From Desulfomonile tiedjei DSM 6799 (GTDB lineage Bacteria > Desulfobacterota > Desulfomonilia > Desulfomonilales > Desulfomonilaceae): a stretch of 64,000 nucleotides of DNA. This document shows, piece by piece, positions 29,132-38,647 of the stretch. Positions within the stretch are counted from its first letter, which is position 1. The number at the start of each line of letters is the position of its first letter. Location: positions 4,158,001-4,222,000 of the forward strand of contig NC_018025.1 in the NCBI RefSeq assembly GCF_000266945.1. Reading direction: 5' to 3'. The position numbers were made by a program, and so were the translations under genes. Below the pieces are notes generated by a model that made no database searches, was not told the DNA's origin, and was given only the letters and a program-made list of their open reading frames with translations.

Positions 29132-29665
29132 GAACAGGACGCAATTTATTTTGGCGGCAATACGAAAGCGTACCGTTATTTCTGGGATCCCAAGACCAGA
29201 AAGCTTTCGCAGGATGATTCATGGGTGGTCGAGGCGACGGTCAAGGGGCAGCATGCCACAGCCGCTCCGAGCATCATCGGAGACTGGATCATTATCCAAA
29301 CCAACGGCATCGGCAGCAAGGAGAAAGCATCGAGTGTCGTCGCTGTCCATCAGAAAGATCCGAAGAGGATGACGACTATTTTCCCGTTCGGAGAACTGAA
29401 GTCAGGCGAAATGAGCTTTGCGCCGCCCAAGCCCCAAACCGATCCCGAGAACAGCATGGTCTATTCCGCGGATGTGGGGATGGGCAAGGTGGCGGGAATC
29501 ACAATCGACCAGACCACTGGCGAGATCCTCGCCCAGTCGGATTTCTTTGAACCGCTCACTCCCAATTCGCTGACCACACCGGGTTTCGGCGGCCGAGTAT
29601 ACTTCCCGACTGAGAAGGGTTTCATCGTGCTGCAGGTCAGGCAGAAGGCCAAACTGCAACAGTAG
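29132..29665 (+). pseudogene. C-terminal fragment of a beta-propeller-like protein
   Basis: In a different frame from the DUF1254 remnant, an open frame runs from just after a TGA at 29129-29131 to TAG at 29665. It reads DAIYFGGNTKAYRYFWDPKT and PSIIGDWIIIQTNG, then SADVGMGKVAGITIDQTTG, the style of a PQQ- or quinoprotein-like beta-propeller. No start codon or N-terminal half exists. It abuts the DUF1254 remnant, so a deletion seems to have fused two gene remains. The longest ATG/GTG-initiated part (about 29225-29665) is unlikely to be translated. Confidence 0.65.
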
Positions 29666-29863
29666 CCGCCCAGTCAACATGTTGGGGGATGGTGAGGGAC
29701 CGAAATGTCCGGTTTTTTTTCTCTAATCGGACGTTTTCTGGGTTTCCCCTCCAACCGGGTCTTATTAGTGAACGTCATTGAAATTTGCGCCAACAGCCTA
29801 CCCGCAAGGGGCACGGATCGGTTCGAACTCTTGGTTATTACGCCATATTTTTGGTCGACTGAT

Positions 29864-29907
29864 AGTGAGCTGCATCGAGGCTAACGCCATTCTCGATGCA
29901 GCTCACT
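29864..29907. terminator. Perfect 16-bp stem downstream of the REC-phosphatase gene
   Basis: AGTGAGCTGCATCGAG (29864-29879) pairs perfectly with CTCGATGCAGCTCACT (29892-29907) around a 12-nt loop. It lies 8 bp past the end of the minus-strand gene (29915) and probably protects or ends that transcript. There is no clear T-tract on either side. Confidence 0.6.
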
Positions 29908-29914
29908 AATAGAA

Positions 29915-31144
29915 TCAAACAGTGAACCCTACGACCGTGATGTCGTCCAATTGTGGTTCATCGCCTCTGTAAGTCTCGATCGCCTTTTCAATGAGTTGTT
30001 TTTGCACGCAAAACGCTTCATCCCAATGGGACGACAGGAGACTCTCGAAATTCTTGCGGTCAAATGGAAGACCTTTTGGTCCGCCCGTCTGATCGATGGT
30101 ACCGTCCGTGCACATGCAAAAGGTTGTCCTCGCGTCGATTGAGACAGTATGATTTACGTAGTTGAAATCCAAGCTCGAACTCTTGTACCCCACACTCTGT
30201 TTGTCACCGCGGATTAACCTGGTTTCGCCATCACGAACACAATAAAGTCCAATCCTGGCTCCGGCAAAAACCAGTTCCTTGCGGACCGTGTCCACGAAGC
30301 ACAGGCCCGCATCCAGACCGTCATCAGAAGAAGTCTCTGCATGGTGCTGGTTGAGCGAGGTTTTCACCAACGAGTTGAGCTTGTTCAAGACAAGAGCAGG
30401 GTTGGTATACCCCACGTCTTCCAATGCTCGATCAAGATTCGCACCGGCGATCATCGTCACTATTGCTCCGGGGACACCGTGACCGGTGCAGTCCATCACA
30501 GCAACCACAAAGCCCTTTTCAAAGAACTTGAATTGGTACAAATCCCCCCCAATGACATCTCTAGGCTTCCATATGATGAAGTAATCACGCAAATGGGCTG
30601 CAATTTCCTGATCATTGGGAAGAAAGGAGGTTTGGATGGTATGGGCATACCAGATGCTCTCCATAATCCTCTTGTTGGCATCCATGAGGTCTGCATTGGC
30701 TCGCTGAAGAGCCTCGTCGGCCTTTTTGAGCTCAGCGATATTCTCTTGGATCAGGTCGCCCCTACGTTTTAGCTCCAGATGGTTCTTTACTCTGGCCTTG
30801 ACAATCGGCAGGCTAAACGGTTTGGTAACATAATCCACCGCGCCCAATTCCAGCCCCTGGGTTTCATCGTCCTCTTCTGCCTTGCCGGTTACGAATATTA
30901 CCGGAATATTGCTTGTAGATCCGTTATTCTTTAGCCTCCGACATACTTCATAGCCGTCCATCTCCGGCATCACGATGTCGAGAAGAATCAGATCCGGGCT
31001 CTTGGCCTTGGCTATTTCCAGAGCGGCCTTGCCGTTCTTGGCAAAATAGGTCGTATAGTCCGATTTGAGACCATCCATCAAGATCTTAATATTCTCGGTC
31101 ACATCATCCACTATCAATATCTCAGGCTTCGATCCATCGGTCAT
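29915..31144 (-). CDS. Receiver-PP2C (SpoIIE) phosphatase, SiaA/RsbU-like
   Basis: 409 residues: receiver domain (ILIVDD, Asp57-region LILLDIVMPEMDG) joined by a coiled coil (about 125-165) to a SpoIIE-type PP2C phosphatase (about 180-408). IGGDLYQF, DCTGHGVPGA, SSDDGLDAG, CTDGTIDQ and DDITVVGF retain the metal ligands. The phosphatase half is strikingly similar to SiaA at 12691 (for example SLNQHHAETSSDDGLD versus SLNQHHKETSSDDGLD), so both may act on the same SiaC. It follows the giant hybrid kinase by 9 bp with AAGGA before the ATG. Phosphorylation by that kinase probably controls it. Confidence 0.92.
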   Translation of the reverse strand: MTDGSKPEILIVDDVTENIKILMDGLKSDYTTYFAKNGKAALEIAKAKSPDLILLDIVMPEMDGYEVCRRLKNNGSTSNIPVIFVTGKAEEDDETQGLELGAVDYVTKPFSLPIVKARVKNHLELKRRGDLIQENIAELKKADEALQRANADLMDANKRIMESIWYAHTIQTSFLPNDQEIAAHLRDYFIIWKPRDVIGGDLYQFKFFEKGFVVAVMDCTGHGVPGAIVTMIAGANLDRALEDVGYTNPALVLNKLNSLVKTSLNQHHAETSSDDGLDAGLCFVDTVRKELVFAGARIGLYCVRDGETRLIRGDKQSVGYKSSSLDFNYVNHTVSIDARTTFCMCTDGTIDQTGGPKGLPFDRKNFESLLSSHWDEAFCVQKQLIEKAIETYRGDEPQLDDITVVGFTV

Positions 31145-31153
31145 GGGAAATCC

Positions 31154-34100
31154 TTAAATTGAAATTTCCAATCTTGCGGTAAGCTTTGCAAGAAGTTCAA
31201 GCGCTTGCTCGAATTCCAGGTCGTTGATCAGCGTCTCGATCTTGATCAACTGATCCAAATTCGCCGAGCCCACCAGAGGTTTCAAAGTCTTGAGGTGATC
31301 GATGGCTTCGCCGTTGTTTTCCTTTAGGAACATGGCGAGTTCCCTGACTACAGGGGAAACACGTGACACATCGATTCGTTGATCGCCTTCTTCAGAAACG
31401 GTGTCTTTCATAGCCGACGGTTCTTCGGCTATAATCCAGGCTTCGAGGGAATGGCGGAGAATCTCCTTTTCCTCCATCAATCTTGTCGCCAAATGGTGCA
31501 AGCGTTCACGTTGGCCGTTCTTGATGGCCGACTCCAATTCTCTGGCGGCAACAAATATACCGTTCGCCGAGAGATTCCCAGCAAGGCCCTTAAGGGCATG
31601 GGCTTTGTCTGCTGCCGTAGAGAGATCACCTTGCTCTATCAAGCTGTCTATTTCGCTTGGTACGAGAATGTATTTCTTTCCGAAATCTATGAGTAATTGT
31701 CTATAAAGACCCCGGTTTCCGCTAAGCCGCTTTAATCCTGCAGATATGTCTATGCCGTCAATCGTCTCGGGAAGGTCGCCCTCTACTGTATCGTGCTCTG
31801 CCGATCTTTCGTTCACGAGCCTAATGGCAGAACTCAGCGGTCTGTCCTTGGGTTTAATCCATCGTACCAGGACAGAGAATAACTGCGCGGGATCAATGGG
31901 TTTGCTTACGTAATCATTCATGCCTGCGTTGAGACATTCCTCTTTAGCTCCCCGCATCGCATGAGCTGTCATCGCAACGATGGGCAAATCCTTGAAACGA
32001 GGATTCTTCCGTATCACCGCTGTGGCCTCATACCCCCCCATCACCGGCATTTGCACGTCCATGAGCACAAGATCGTATTCAGAGGTCTCTACGGCTTCCA
32101 CAGCCTCTTTGCCGTTGTTTGCAATTTCCACGAACAATCCGGCGCCTGCCAGGATCTCGTTGGCTACCTGCTGATTCAACGCATTATCTTCCACAAGGAG
32201 CACCTTGGCGCCCTCGATCAGATCTGCGAAATCCGGTTCCACAGCCGGTGCAGCCGCACGCCTCTGTATTGTGCCTGTCGATGGTTCATGCCCGAATACT
32301 TGCATGATCGTGTCGAACATGAGCGACGGCGTGACAGGTTTCATCAGGAAGCCGTTAATTCCGACTTCTTCGGCGCGTGTCATCACGTCTTCACGGCCAA
32401 AGGCTGTAACCATTATGATTGAAGGAGCATGTTGCAGGTCTGCATCATTTCTTATTACTCTTGATGCTTCTATCCCATCCATTTCCGGCATCTTCCAGTC
32501 CATGACTACTAGGTCATAAGGAGCGTCTTGAGCAGAGGATCTCTTCAACTCGGAAATGGCGGCACGAGCCGAAGGGGCGGACATAACGCGGAACTTGAGC
32601 GAATCCAATTGCTCTACCAAGACTTCCCGTGCCGTGGGATTGTCGTCAACCACCAGCACCTTAAGGCCCTCGACACTTTGGGGTGGAACAAGTTGTCGTC
32701 TCTTCTCCCGGGACGCTCGGCCAAACTCGATGCTGAAGCTGAAAGTGCTTCCCCGACCCAGTTCGCTCTCAACGGATATTTGTCCTCCCATCATCTCCAC
32801 GAGGTGCTTGCTGATAGTCAGTCCAAGGCCGGTCCCTCCGAATTTCCGGGTCACTGAGGTATCAGCCTGGGAAAAGGCGGCAAACAGTCTTGTCATTTGA
32901 TCGGGGGTCATGCCGATTCCAGTGTCAGTCACTGAAAATTTAAGTACACAGTCGGTATAGCTGTTTTTCACATTCTCGACCTTTATAAGGATGTGACCGT
33001 GTTCCGTGAACTTTACGGCATTGTTGACCAGGTTTACCAAGACCTGTCCGAGACGAAGGGGGTCTCCAATCAAGGCCGCAGGGACGTTGCTTCCGATCTG
33101 GCTGATGAGCTCAAGGTCTTTCTCCGAGGCCTTAACCGATACCATGTTAGCGATGCCGTTGATGACTTCATCCAATTGAAAATCGATCGATTCAAGATCC
33201 AGTTTGCCAGCTTCTATCTTGGAAAAATCCAGGATATCGTTGATAATTCCAAGCAGAGTTTTGGCCGAGGAATCAATTTTTGATAGGTAATCACGCTGCT
33301 TCGAGGTGAGATCCGTCTTCAAAGCCAGACCGGCAAAGCCGATGATCGCATTCATCGGCGTCCGTATTTCATGACTCATCTTGGCTAGAAATTCACTCTT
33401 AGCCAGAGTGGCGAATTCGGCTTGAGTTCTTAATTGCTTGGCTGTCTCCAAAGCCTCTGCCAATGCCTCTTCAGCCTTCTTGCGTTCGGTAATGTTGAGA
33501 ATTGCCCCGATCAGGCCCCGAACATTGTCTTGAGAGTCGGTGAATGAAGCTTTATGGAAAACCACATTGTGAACCATACCTCGAGTGTCACTGAGGACCG
33601 ACTCATAGACCTGGACGCCGGGCTTAACAAAAAGTTCATTATCCTTTGCATGATATACTTTTGCCTGCTCCCGTGGAAAAAGGTCGAACACAGATTTGCC
33701 TACAAGGTCCTCGAGTTTCTTGCTGTAGAGCTCTCCGAACGCCTTGTTGAAGCCTAGATAGCGGCCGTCTGTATCTTTGTAAAATATTGGCACCGGAATG
33801 GCGTTCATCAGGGACGAGAGAAATGCGTCGGACTCTTTCAAAGCATTCTCTGCCTTCTTGCGTTCGGTGATGTCGAGAATCACACCGATCAGTCCGAGAA
33901 GATTGCCTCGCGAGTCATTGAACGTGGCCTTGTGGAAAACTACATTGTGTACGATGCCTAGGGCATCTTTCACCAGCGCCTCATAGCTCTGAATACCTGG
34001 ATTACGAAAGAGTTCGAGATCCTTTGCATGGTATACTTCTGCCAGCTCCTTCGGGGCAATATCAAAAACAGACTTACCGACAAGCTCGTCGATTGTTTTG

Positions 34101-34963
34101 CCGTAAAACTCCTGGTACGCCCTGTTGAAGCCGAGATAGCGGCCATCTGTATCTTTGTAAAATATTGGCACCGGAATGGCATTTATGAGGGACGAGAGAA
34201 ATGTGTCGGCCTCCTTCAATGCCTTCTCTGACTTCTTTCGCTCGGTGATGTCAAGAGCAACTGCTATGGTCTCCTTCATAGGGTCGGACAAGTCAGCGGC
34301 TTCCGCACTTATTGAGCCTTCGAAAATGCTCCCATCTTTGCGCCGGAACGCAACATCCACGTCGGATATCAGACCCGCCGTACCGGGGTTATAAAAGATT
34401 TTCCCAATGCGCTCGAACTCCTCACGGGAGGCATAGATCATTTCTACATCTTTTCCTGTGAAATCACTCTCGTCTTGATAGCCGAACATTTCTACAAATG
34501 TCCTGCTTACCCAAACGAAGCGTCGATTCCGCACACACACAATGCCCACAGGACATGCTGAGAGAATCCGATTCCCCATGGCTTCGCGCAGTTTAAGATG
34601 AGTTTCGATCTTGGCCTTGACAAGAGACAGGTTGACGGGTTTGGCTATATAATCGGCCGCACCGAGTTCAAGCCCCCTCGTCTCATCGCCCATCTCATGC
34701 ATGGTGTAAACGAACAAAACTGGAATATCCCGAGTGGTCTCATCCGCCTTTAGCCTGCGGCAGATTTCATAACCGTCCATGTCTGGCATGGTTGTATCCA
34801 GAAGAATCAGATCCGGTTTCCTGCTTCGCACGACTTCAAGCGCGGTACCACCGCTCGTGGCGAAGCAGCACGTGTAGTCGGACTCGAACGCTTCCATCAA
34901 GATTTTGATATCTTCGATCACATTATCCACAAAGAGTATGGTCGGCCTTGGGTTGTCGATCAT
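31154..34963 (-). CDS. Giant hybrid kinase REC-PAS3-HisKA-HATPase-REC-REC-HPt
   Basis: 1269 residues, soluble. Receiver (about 7-125), three PAS domains, HisKA (KMSHEIRTPMNAIIGF), HATPase (NLVNNAVKFT; DTGIGM; GTGLGLTIS), two receivers (VVMDWKMPEMDG; LVLMDVQMPVMGG) and an HPt domain (KAHALKGLAGNLSA). The first receiver has FVDN in place of the usual acidic pair, so it may bind Mg poorly. PAS2 and PAS3 are nearly identical (both contain IPVPIFYKDTDGRYLGFN), a recent internal duplication. AAGGGAA precedes the ATG. It is co-transcribed with the receiver-phosphatase downstream, which is probably its phosphorelay target. Confidence 0.94.
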   Translation of the reverse strand: MIDNPRPTILFVDNVIEDIKILMEAFESDYTCCFATSGGTALEVVRSRKPDLILLDTTMPDMDGYEICRRLKADETTRDIPVLFVYTMHEMGDETRGLELGAADYIAKPVNLSLVKAKIETHLKLREAMGNRILSACPVGIVCVRNRRFVWVSRTFVEMFGYQDESDFTGKDVEMIYASREEFERIGKIFYNPGTAGLISDVDVAFRRKDGSIFEGSISAEAADLSDPMKETIAVALDITERKKSEKALKEADTFLSSLINAIPVPIFYKDTDGRYLGFNRAYQEFYGKTIDELVGKSVFDIAPKELAEVYHAKDLELFRNPGIQSYEALVKDALGIVHNVVFHKATFNDSRGNLLGLIGVILDITERKKAENALKESDAFLSSLMNAIPVPIFYKDTDGRYLGFNKAFGELYSKKLEDLVGKSVFDLFPREQAKVYHAKDNELFVKPGVQVYESVLSDTRGMVHNVVFHKASFTDSQDNVRGLIGAILNITERKKAEEALAEALETAKQLRTQAEFATLAKSEFLAKMSHEIRTPMNAIIGFAGLALKTDLTSKQRDYLSKIDSSAKTLLGIINDILDFSKIEAGKLDLESIDFQLDEVINGIANMVSVKASEKDLELISQIGSNVPAALIGDPLRLGQVLVNLVNNAVKFTEHGHILIKVENVKNSYTDCVLKFSVTDTGIGMTPDQMTRLFAAFSQADTSVTRKFGGTGLGLTISKHLVEMMGGQISVESELGRGSTFSFSIEFGRASREKRRQLVPPQSVEGLKVLVVDDNPTAREVLVEQLDSLKFRVMSAPSARAAISELKRSSAQDAPYDLVVMDWKMPEMDGIEASRVIRNDADLQHAPSIIMVTAFGREDVMTRAEEVGINGFLMKPVTPSLMFDTIMQVFGHEPSTGTIQRRAAAPAVEPDFADLIEGAKVLLVEDNALNQQVANEILAGAGLFVEIANNGKEAVEAVETSEYDLVLMDVQMPVMGGYEATAVIRKNPRFKDLPIVAMTAHAMRGAKEECLNAGMNDYVSKPIDPAQLFSVLVRWIKPKDRPLSSAIRLVNERSAEHDTVEGDLPETIDGIDISAGLKRLSGNRGLYRQLLIDFGKKYILVPSEIDSLIEQGDLSTAADKAHALKGLAGNLSANGIFVAARELESAIKNGQRERLHHLATRLMEEKEILRHSLEAWIIAEEPSAMKDTVSEEGDQRIDVSRVSPVVRELAMFLKENNGEAIDHLKTLKPLVGSANLDQLIKIETLINDLEFEQALELLAKLTARLEISI

Positions 34964-35330
34964 GGGATTCCCTTAAGTTGAAAGTGCCCGGCTCTTGCCG
35001 TATTTTCGCGAGAACAGTCTGCGCTCATATTGCACGTAATTGTTGAGAAATTGCATCTGGCTCAACCTAATTGAGAGATTTCTTTCCGTTCGAAAAAAAC
35101 CCTTTGAGTTAAGCTACCGTAAGTTCCGCTAAACAAACGGTTATGGCAAAAACAATACCAAAACTCAAGAAGTTACAGCACCATAGCACTTTTCAAAGGC
35201 GGTCTCAAGTCAAATTGATTTAGCTGGCTGGGTCATTCTAATCCTGGGAACGAAGCTTGTTCCGAATCGAGGGTCAGGTCATCGCTCCGTAATTCTGTTG
35301 AGATTAAAGGAGGCGTGCCAGAACTGAAAA

Positions 35331-35375
35331 CCCCCGAAAAAGTTGCAGACACTTTGCAGACAACTTTTTCGGGGG
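35331..35375 (-). terminator. tRNA-Gly terminator
   Basis: A 15-bp stem CCCCCGAAAAAGTTG / CAACTTTTTCGGGGG with a 15-nt loop. On the minus strand it is followed by TTTTC and lies 28 bp past the tRNA 3' end. The loop and last stem bases contain the 18-mer (35343-35360) also found at 9213-9230. Confidence 0.8.
35343..35360 (+). repeat. 18-bp direct repeat near right island border
   Basis: TTGCAGACACTTTGCAGA, identical to 9213-9230 and in the same orientation, 42 bp from the tRNA 3' end. Confidence 0.7.
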
Positions 35376-35402
35376 CCGTATCTAGTGGTATTGATAACTT
35401 AG

Positions 35403-35477
<75 letters not shown>

Positions 35478-35570
35478 GACTGGATGGTTACTATAATTGA
35501 GGCGTCTTAACCTGTCAACCCCTTTGTCAGGAGTGATCTCCGTTTTTTGAACGCTCTTTGTGATCTTGCA

Positions 35571-35759
35571 TCAAAAGAGCGCACCGAAAACCTGTTCCTG
35601 TAATCGACGGGCCATTTCCGAGACCGTCAAGTAATGTAATCCTGTGCGTGCGTGCACTCTATCAAGACTATGCACGGTTATTCTGCCTCTGGAATCCATT
35701 TCTTGCAGTATCATTGCCTCCACTGCTGTTAATCGATGGTTATTGTTGGAAAAATTCAT
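35571..35759 (-). CDS. Small hypothetical protein
   Basis: 62 residues starting MNFSNNNHRLTAVEAMILQE, with SRGRITVHSLDRVH and a C-terminal helical VSEMARRLQEQV. GGAGG lies 4 nt before the ATG at 35759. The alternating helices suggest a small helix-turn-helix-like fold, but I recognise no family. It is between tRNA-Gly and the MOSC gene. Confidence 0.5.
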   Translation of the reverse strand: MNFSNNNHRLTAVEAMILQEMDSRGRITVHSLDRVHARTGLHYLTVSEMARRLQEQVFGALF

Positions 35760-35884
35760 CAAGCCTCCAAGGCAATTTCAACTCTTCGGTGCACCTTTCC
35801 TAAAAATAAGATCCGGACAAGAAGTGCACAAGTCAGATTCACAAATTTTTTTCGGTCGAAATTGCCCGGCGCAAGCGATAGGAG

Positions 35885-36322
35885 TCAGACCTGTTCGATA
35901 GAATCCCCGACAGTTACCGGTCCGCCCTCCAGGACTTTCGCAAACACGCCCTGTTCAGGCATGATGCATTCACCGACTTTATTGAAGATCGCGCAGCGGG
36001 TGTGACATTCCTTGCCAATTTGGGTCACTTCCAGAAGCACGGACTCACCTACCCGTAATCGGTCTCCAACTTTAACAGCAGCAAGGTCGAATCCGGTTGT
36101 AGTAAGATTCTCGGCAAAAGAACCCGGTTTCACATCGTATCCTTTGTCCTTCATGGTCTGGATCTGCTCGATGGAGAGCAGTGAGATCTGTCGGTGCCAA
36201 TCTCCCGCGTGGGCATCACCCTGTATTCCCAGATCTTTTTCCAGGACAGCGGATCCCGCGTCGGTCTTTGGAACACCTTTTTTCTTGCTCGTGCAGACGG
36301 CAATAATCTTTCCGGAGGGCAT
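35885..36322 (-). CDS. MOSC-domain protein
   Basis: 145 residues, essentially one MOSC domain (molybdenum cofactor sulfurase C-terminal type), which binds sulfur or molybdopterin-linked groups. Typical segments are KDLGIQGDAHAGDWHRQISLLS, GSFAENLTTTGFDL and the conserved cysteine in IGKECHTRC. Stand-alone MOSC proteins occur near molybdenum-cofactor genes. Here mogA lies 25 kb away. The C-terminus with QGVFAKVLEGGPVTVGD is intact. Role in sulfur transfer to molybdoenzymes is inferred from family. Confidence 0.88.
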   Translation of the reverse strand: MPSGKIIAVCTSKKKGVPKTDAGSAVLEKDLGIQGDAHAGDWHRQISLLSIEQIQTMKDKGYDVKPGSFAENLTTTGFDLAAVKVGDRLRVGESVLLEVTQIGKECHTRCAIFNKVGECIMPEQGVFAKVLEGGPVTVGDSIEQV

Positions 36323-36429
36323 TTAATTACTCACTGATTCCGACACGTTCCGCGTGCAAGCCATATGAGGCCTGCAGCGGACATATCGTTTATGCAGGTA
36401 AATGAGACAGGTCGATCAAAAGGCAATTG

Positions 36430-36562
36430 TACCGATTCGCTTTTCTTCTCATAATCCGGGAGGCTGGAGGCATCCTTCGCTCCAGACAACGTAAAGCCGT
36501 CCAATCACTCCGCTCAGGACACCCCAGACTTCGCTATCTTATGTGCACAACTGCGGGCGGTA
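36430..36562 (+). repeat. MITE-like dispersed repeat, copy C
   Basis: Starts TACCGATTCGC and ends GCGGGCGGTA, directly against the stop codon of the EF-G gene (36563). It is the most diverged copy (for example GACAACGTAAAGCC where others have GACGACGCAAGGCC). Confidence 0.75.
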
Positions 36563-38647
36563 TTAATCTTCTTCTTCCGCTTTCTTTCCTGAGGCTTCGA
36601 TGATCTTTTCAGCCAGATTCGCGGGGACTTCTTCGTAGTGCGAAAACTCTACTGAGAAAATTCCTCTGCCTGATGTCATGGAGGTCAGGTCTGAAGCGTA
36701 CTTGAGCACCTCGGCCATCGGCACCTGTGCTTTGACCACCTGGCTTCCGCCTTTGGAATCCATTCCCATGATGCGGCCGCGACGGGAGTTGAGATCGCCC
36801 ATCACGTCTCCCATGCAATCCTCGGGAACTATTACTTCAAGGTTCATGATAGGCTCAAGAAGGACCGGCATAGCGTCGAGCATTCCCTTCTTGAACCCTT
36901 TGGAAGCAGCAATCTTGAACGCCTGTTCTGACGAGTCCACGTCGTGATATTTTCCATCGAAAACAGTGACTCTCACGTCAACGACCGGATAACCGGCAAG
37001 CGAACCGCTGACCATGGCTTCGGAAACGCCTTTTTCCACTGCAGGTATGTATTGCCGAGGGATTACTCCGCCAACGATCTTGTCCACGAACTCGAATCCA
37101 GTTCCCCTGGACAGAGGCTCAAGCTCAAGCCACGCCACAGCGAACTGACCGCGGCCACCAGTCTGCTTTTTCAGTTTGCCCTCAACTTTGGACTTACCCT
37201 TGATGGTTTCCATGTACGGAACCTTTGGGGTCTTGAGGTTCACGTCTACGCCGAATTTTCGCTTCAGTTTTTCTACGGTTACTTCAATGTGAACCTGGCC
37301 CATACCTGAGATGAGGAATTCGTTTGTCTGCGGGTCCCTGCTAATGGTAAGCGTGGGGTCTTCTTCGCTGAGTCTGGTGAGACTCTGCATGATCTTTTCT
37401 TCGTCGCCCTTGGCTTTGGGTTCGATGGCAAAAGATATAACCGCCTGAGGCATAGGCGCTGCTGAGATGATGATTGGCGATTTCTCTTCAGTAAGGGTAT
37501 CTCCGGACAGGGTTTCCTTCAGCTTTGCCACTGCAACAATGTCCCCGGCCTGGGCTGAATCGAGAGATTTCTGATGCTTGCCCTGAATCGCAAGAAGCTG
37601 TCCGAACCGTTCCCGGGTTTCACGATTCGAATTGTAGAAGTTTCCATCCGGAGCGAGTTTTCCCGAGTATATACGGAAAAGGCTTAAACGCCCTGCATAG
37701 GGATCTGCCAGAGTCTTGAATACGTACGCGCTGAAAGGCTCGTCAGGCGAGGGTTTGCGAACCGCTTCATCACCATTCAAGGCACGTCCCGTTATGGCGG
37801 GCATCTCTGCCGGAGACGGGCAGGCATCGGAAAGGATGTCCAGAATGGGTTGAATCCCCTTGTTCATCAGGCCTGAAGAGAGCAACACCGGCATGAACAC
37901 TTTATTGAGAATTCCTTGCCTCAATGCATTCGCGAGCTCGTCGGCTCCGAGTTCTTCCCCTTCGAGGTACCGCTCCATGAGAGCATCGTCCACTTCAGCA
38001 AGGTCTTCTATGAGCACTTCTCTCCTGGTGTCCGCTTCTTCCTTCAAATCGCCGGGGATGTCCGCCCTGTTCACGTTGCGGCCGTCACCATCGAAAATTA
38101 GCGCTTTCATGGACAGCAAGTCCACAACGCCTTTGAAATTAGCCTCTTTGCCGATGGGAATCTGGAGCACGAGCGGTTTGACCTGCAAAATTTCTTTTAC
38201 GTCCGTGAGTACCTTTTCAAAATCGGCTCGCTCCCGGTCCATCTTTGTTATTGCTAACAATCTGGGAGCACCTTTGGCCTCAATCGCGGACCATACCTTT
38301 TCAGTGAGCGGTTTGATGGAATCTACCGCATCCACCGCCAACAAGGCCAAATCCACTGCCTGAAGAGCCGACAATACTTCTGCGGAAAAATTCGGATCGC
38401 CCGGAGTATCAATGATGTTTATCTTTTTTTTCTTCCACTCGATGGTGAAAAGCGAAGAATTTATCGTGAGTCCCCGCTTCACTTCTTCGGGCTCGAAGTC
38501 GAAATTCGAAGACCCATCGGTCACCTTGCCGACACGGTCGACGGCTCCCGAGTCAAAAAGCATGGCTTCACATAATGTCGTCTTTCCCGAACCCGCGTGG
38601 GAGACGACCGCGACATTACGAACATCTTCAGTCTTGTAATGCTTCAT
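36563..38647 (-). CDS. fusA: Elongation factor G homologue (EF-G2-like)
   Basis: 694 residues, a ribosomal translocase-type GTPase of the EF-G family. P-loop SHAGSGKTT, G2-region threonine in RGLTINSS, G3 DTPGDPNF and G4 TKMD differ from classical EF-G (GHVDAGKTT, DTPGHVDF, NKMD). They resemble the second EF-G group that exists beside the main factor. Domains II-V are present, including KFGVDVNLKTPKVPYMETIK and the C-terminal TSGRGIFSVEFSHYEEVP. ATG 38647 has GGGG 7 nt upstream. The open frame extends 17 codons further to a TTG without support. Whether it is the main translocase cannot be told from the window. Confidence 0.93.
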   Translation of the reverse strand: MKHYKTEDVRNVAVVSHAGSGKTTLCEAMLFDSGAVDRVGKVTDGSSNFDFEPEEVKRGLTINSSLFTIEWKKKKINIIDTPGDPNFSAEVLSALQAVDLALLAVDAVDSIKPLTEKVWSAIEAKGAPRLLAITKMDRERADFEKVLTDVKEILQVKPLVLQIPIGKEANFKGVVDLLSMKALIFDGDGRNVNRADIPGDLKEEADTRREVLIEDLAEVDDALMERYLEGEELGADELANALRQGILNKVFMPVLLSSGLMNKGIQPILDILSDACPSPAEMPAITGRALNGDEAVRKPSPDEPFSAYVFKTLADPYAGRLSLFRIYSGKLAPDGNFYNSNRETRERFGQLLAIQGKHQKSLDSAQAGDIVAVAKLKETLSGDTLTEEKSPIIISAAPMPQAVISFAIEPKAKGDEEKIMQSLTRLSEEDPTLTISRDPQTNEFLISGMGQVHIEVTVEKLKRKFGVDVNLKTPKVPYMETIKGKSKVEGKLKKQTGGRGQFAVAWLELEPLSRGTGFEFVDKIVGGVIPRQYIPAVEKGVSEAMVSGSLAGYPVVDVRVTVFDGKYHDVDSSEQAFKIAASKGFKKGMLDAMPVLLEPIMNLEVIVPEDCMGDVMGDLNSRRGRIMGMDSKGGSQVVKAQVPMAEVLKYASDLTSMTSGRGIFSVEFSHYEEVPANLAEKIIEASGKKAEEED

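Larger units (their letters stand above)
34964..35402. other. Right end of the putative island
   Basis: About 440 bp without a supported gene. It contains the upstream region of the giant kinase, then the 18-mer repeat and the tRNA-Gly terminator. Confidence 0.6.
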
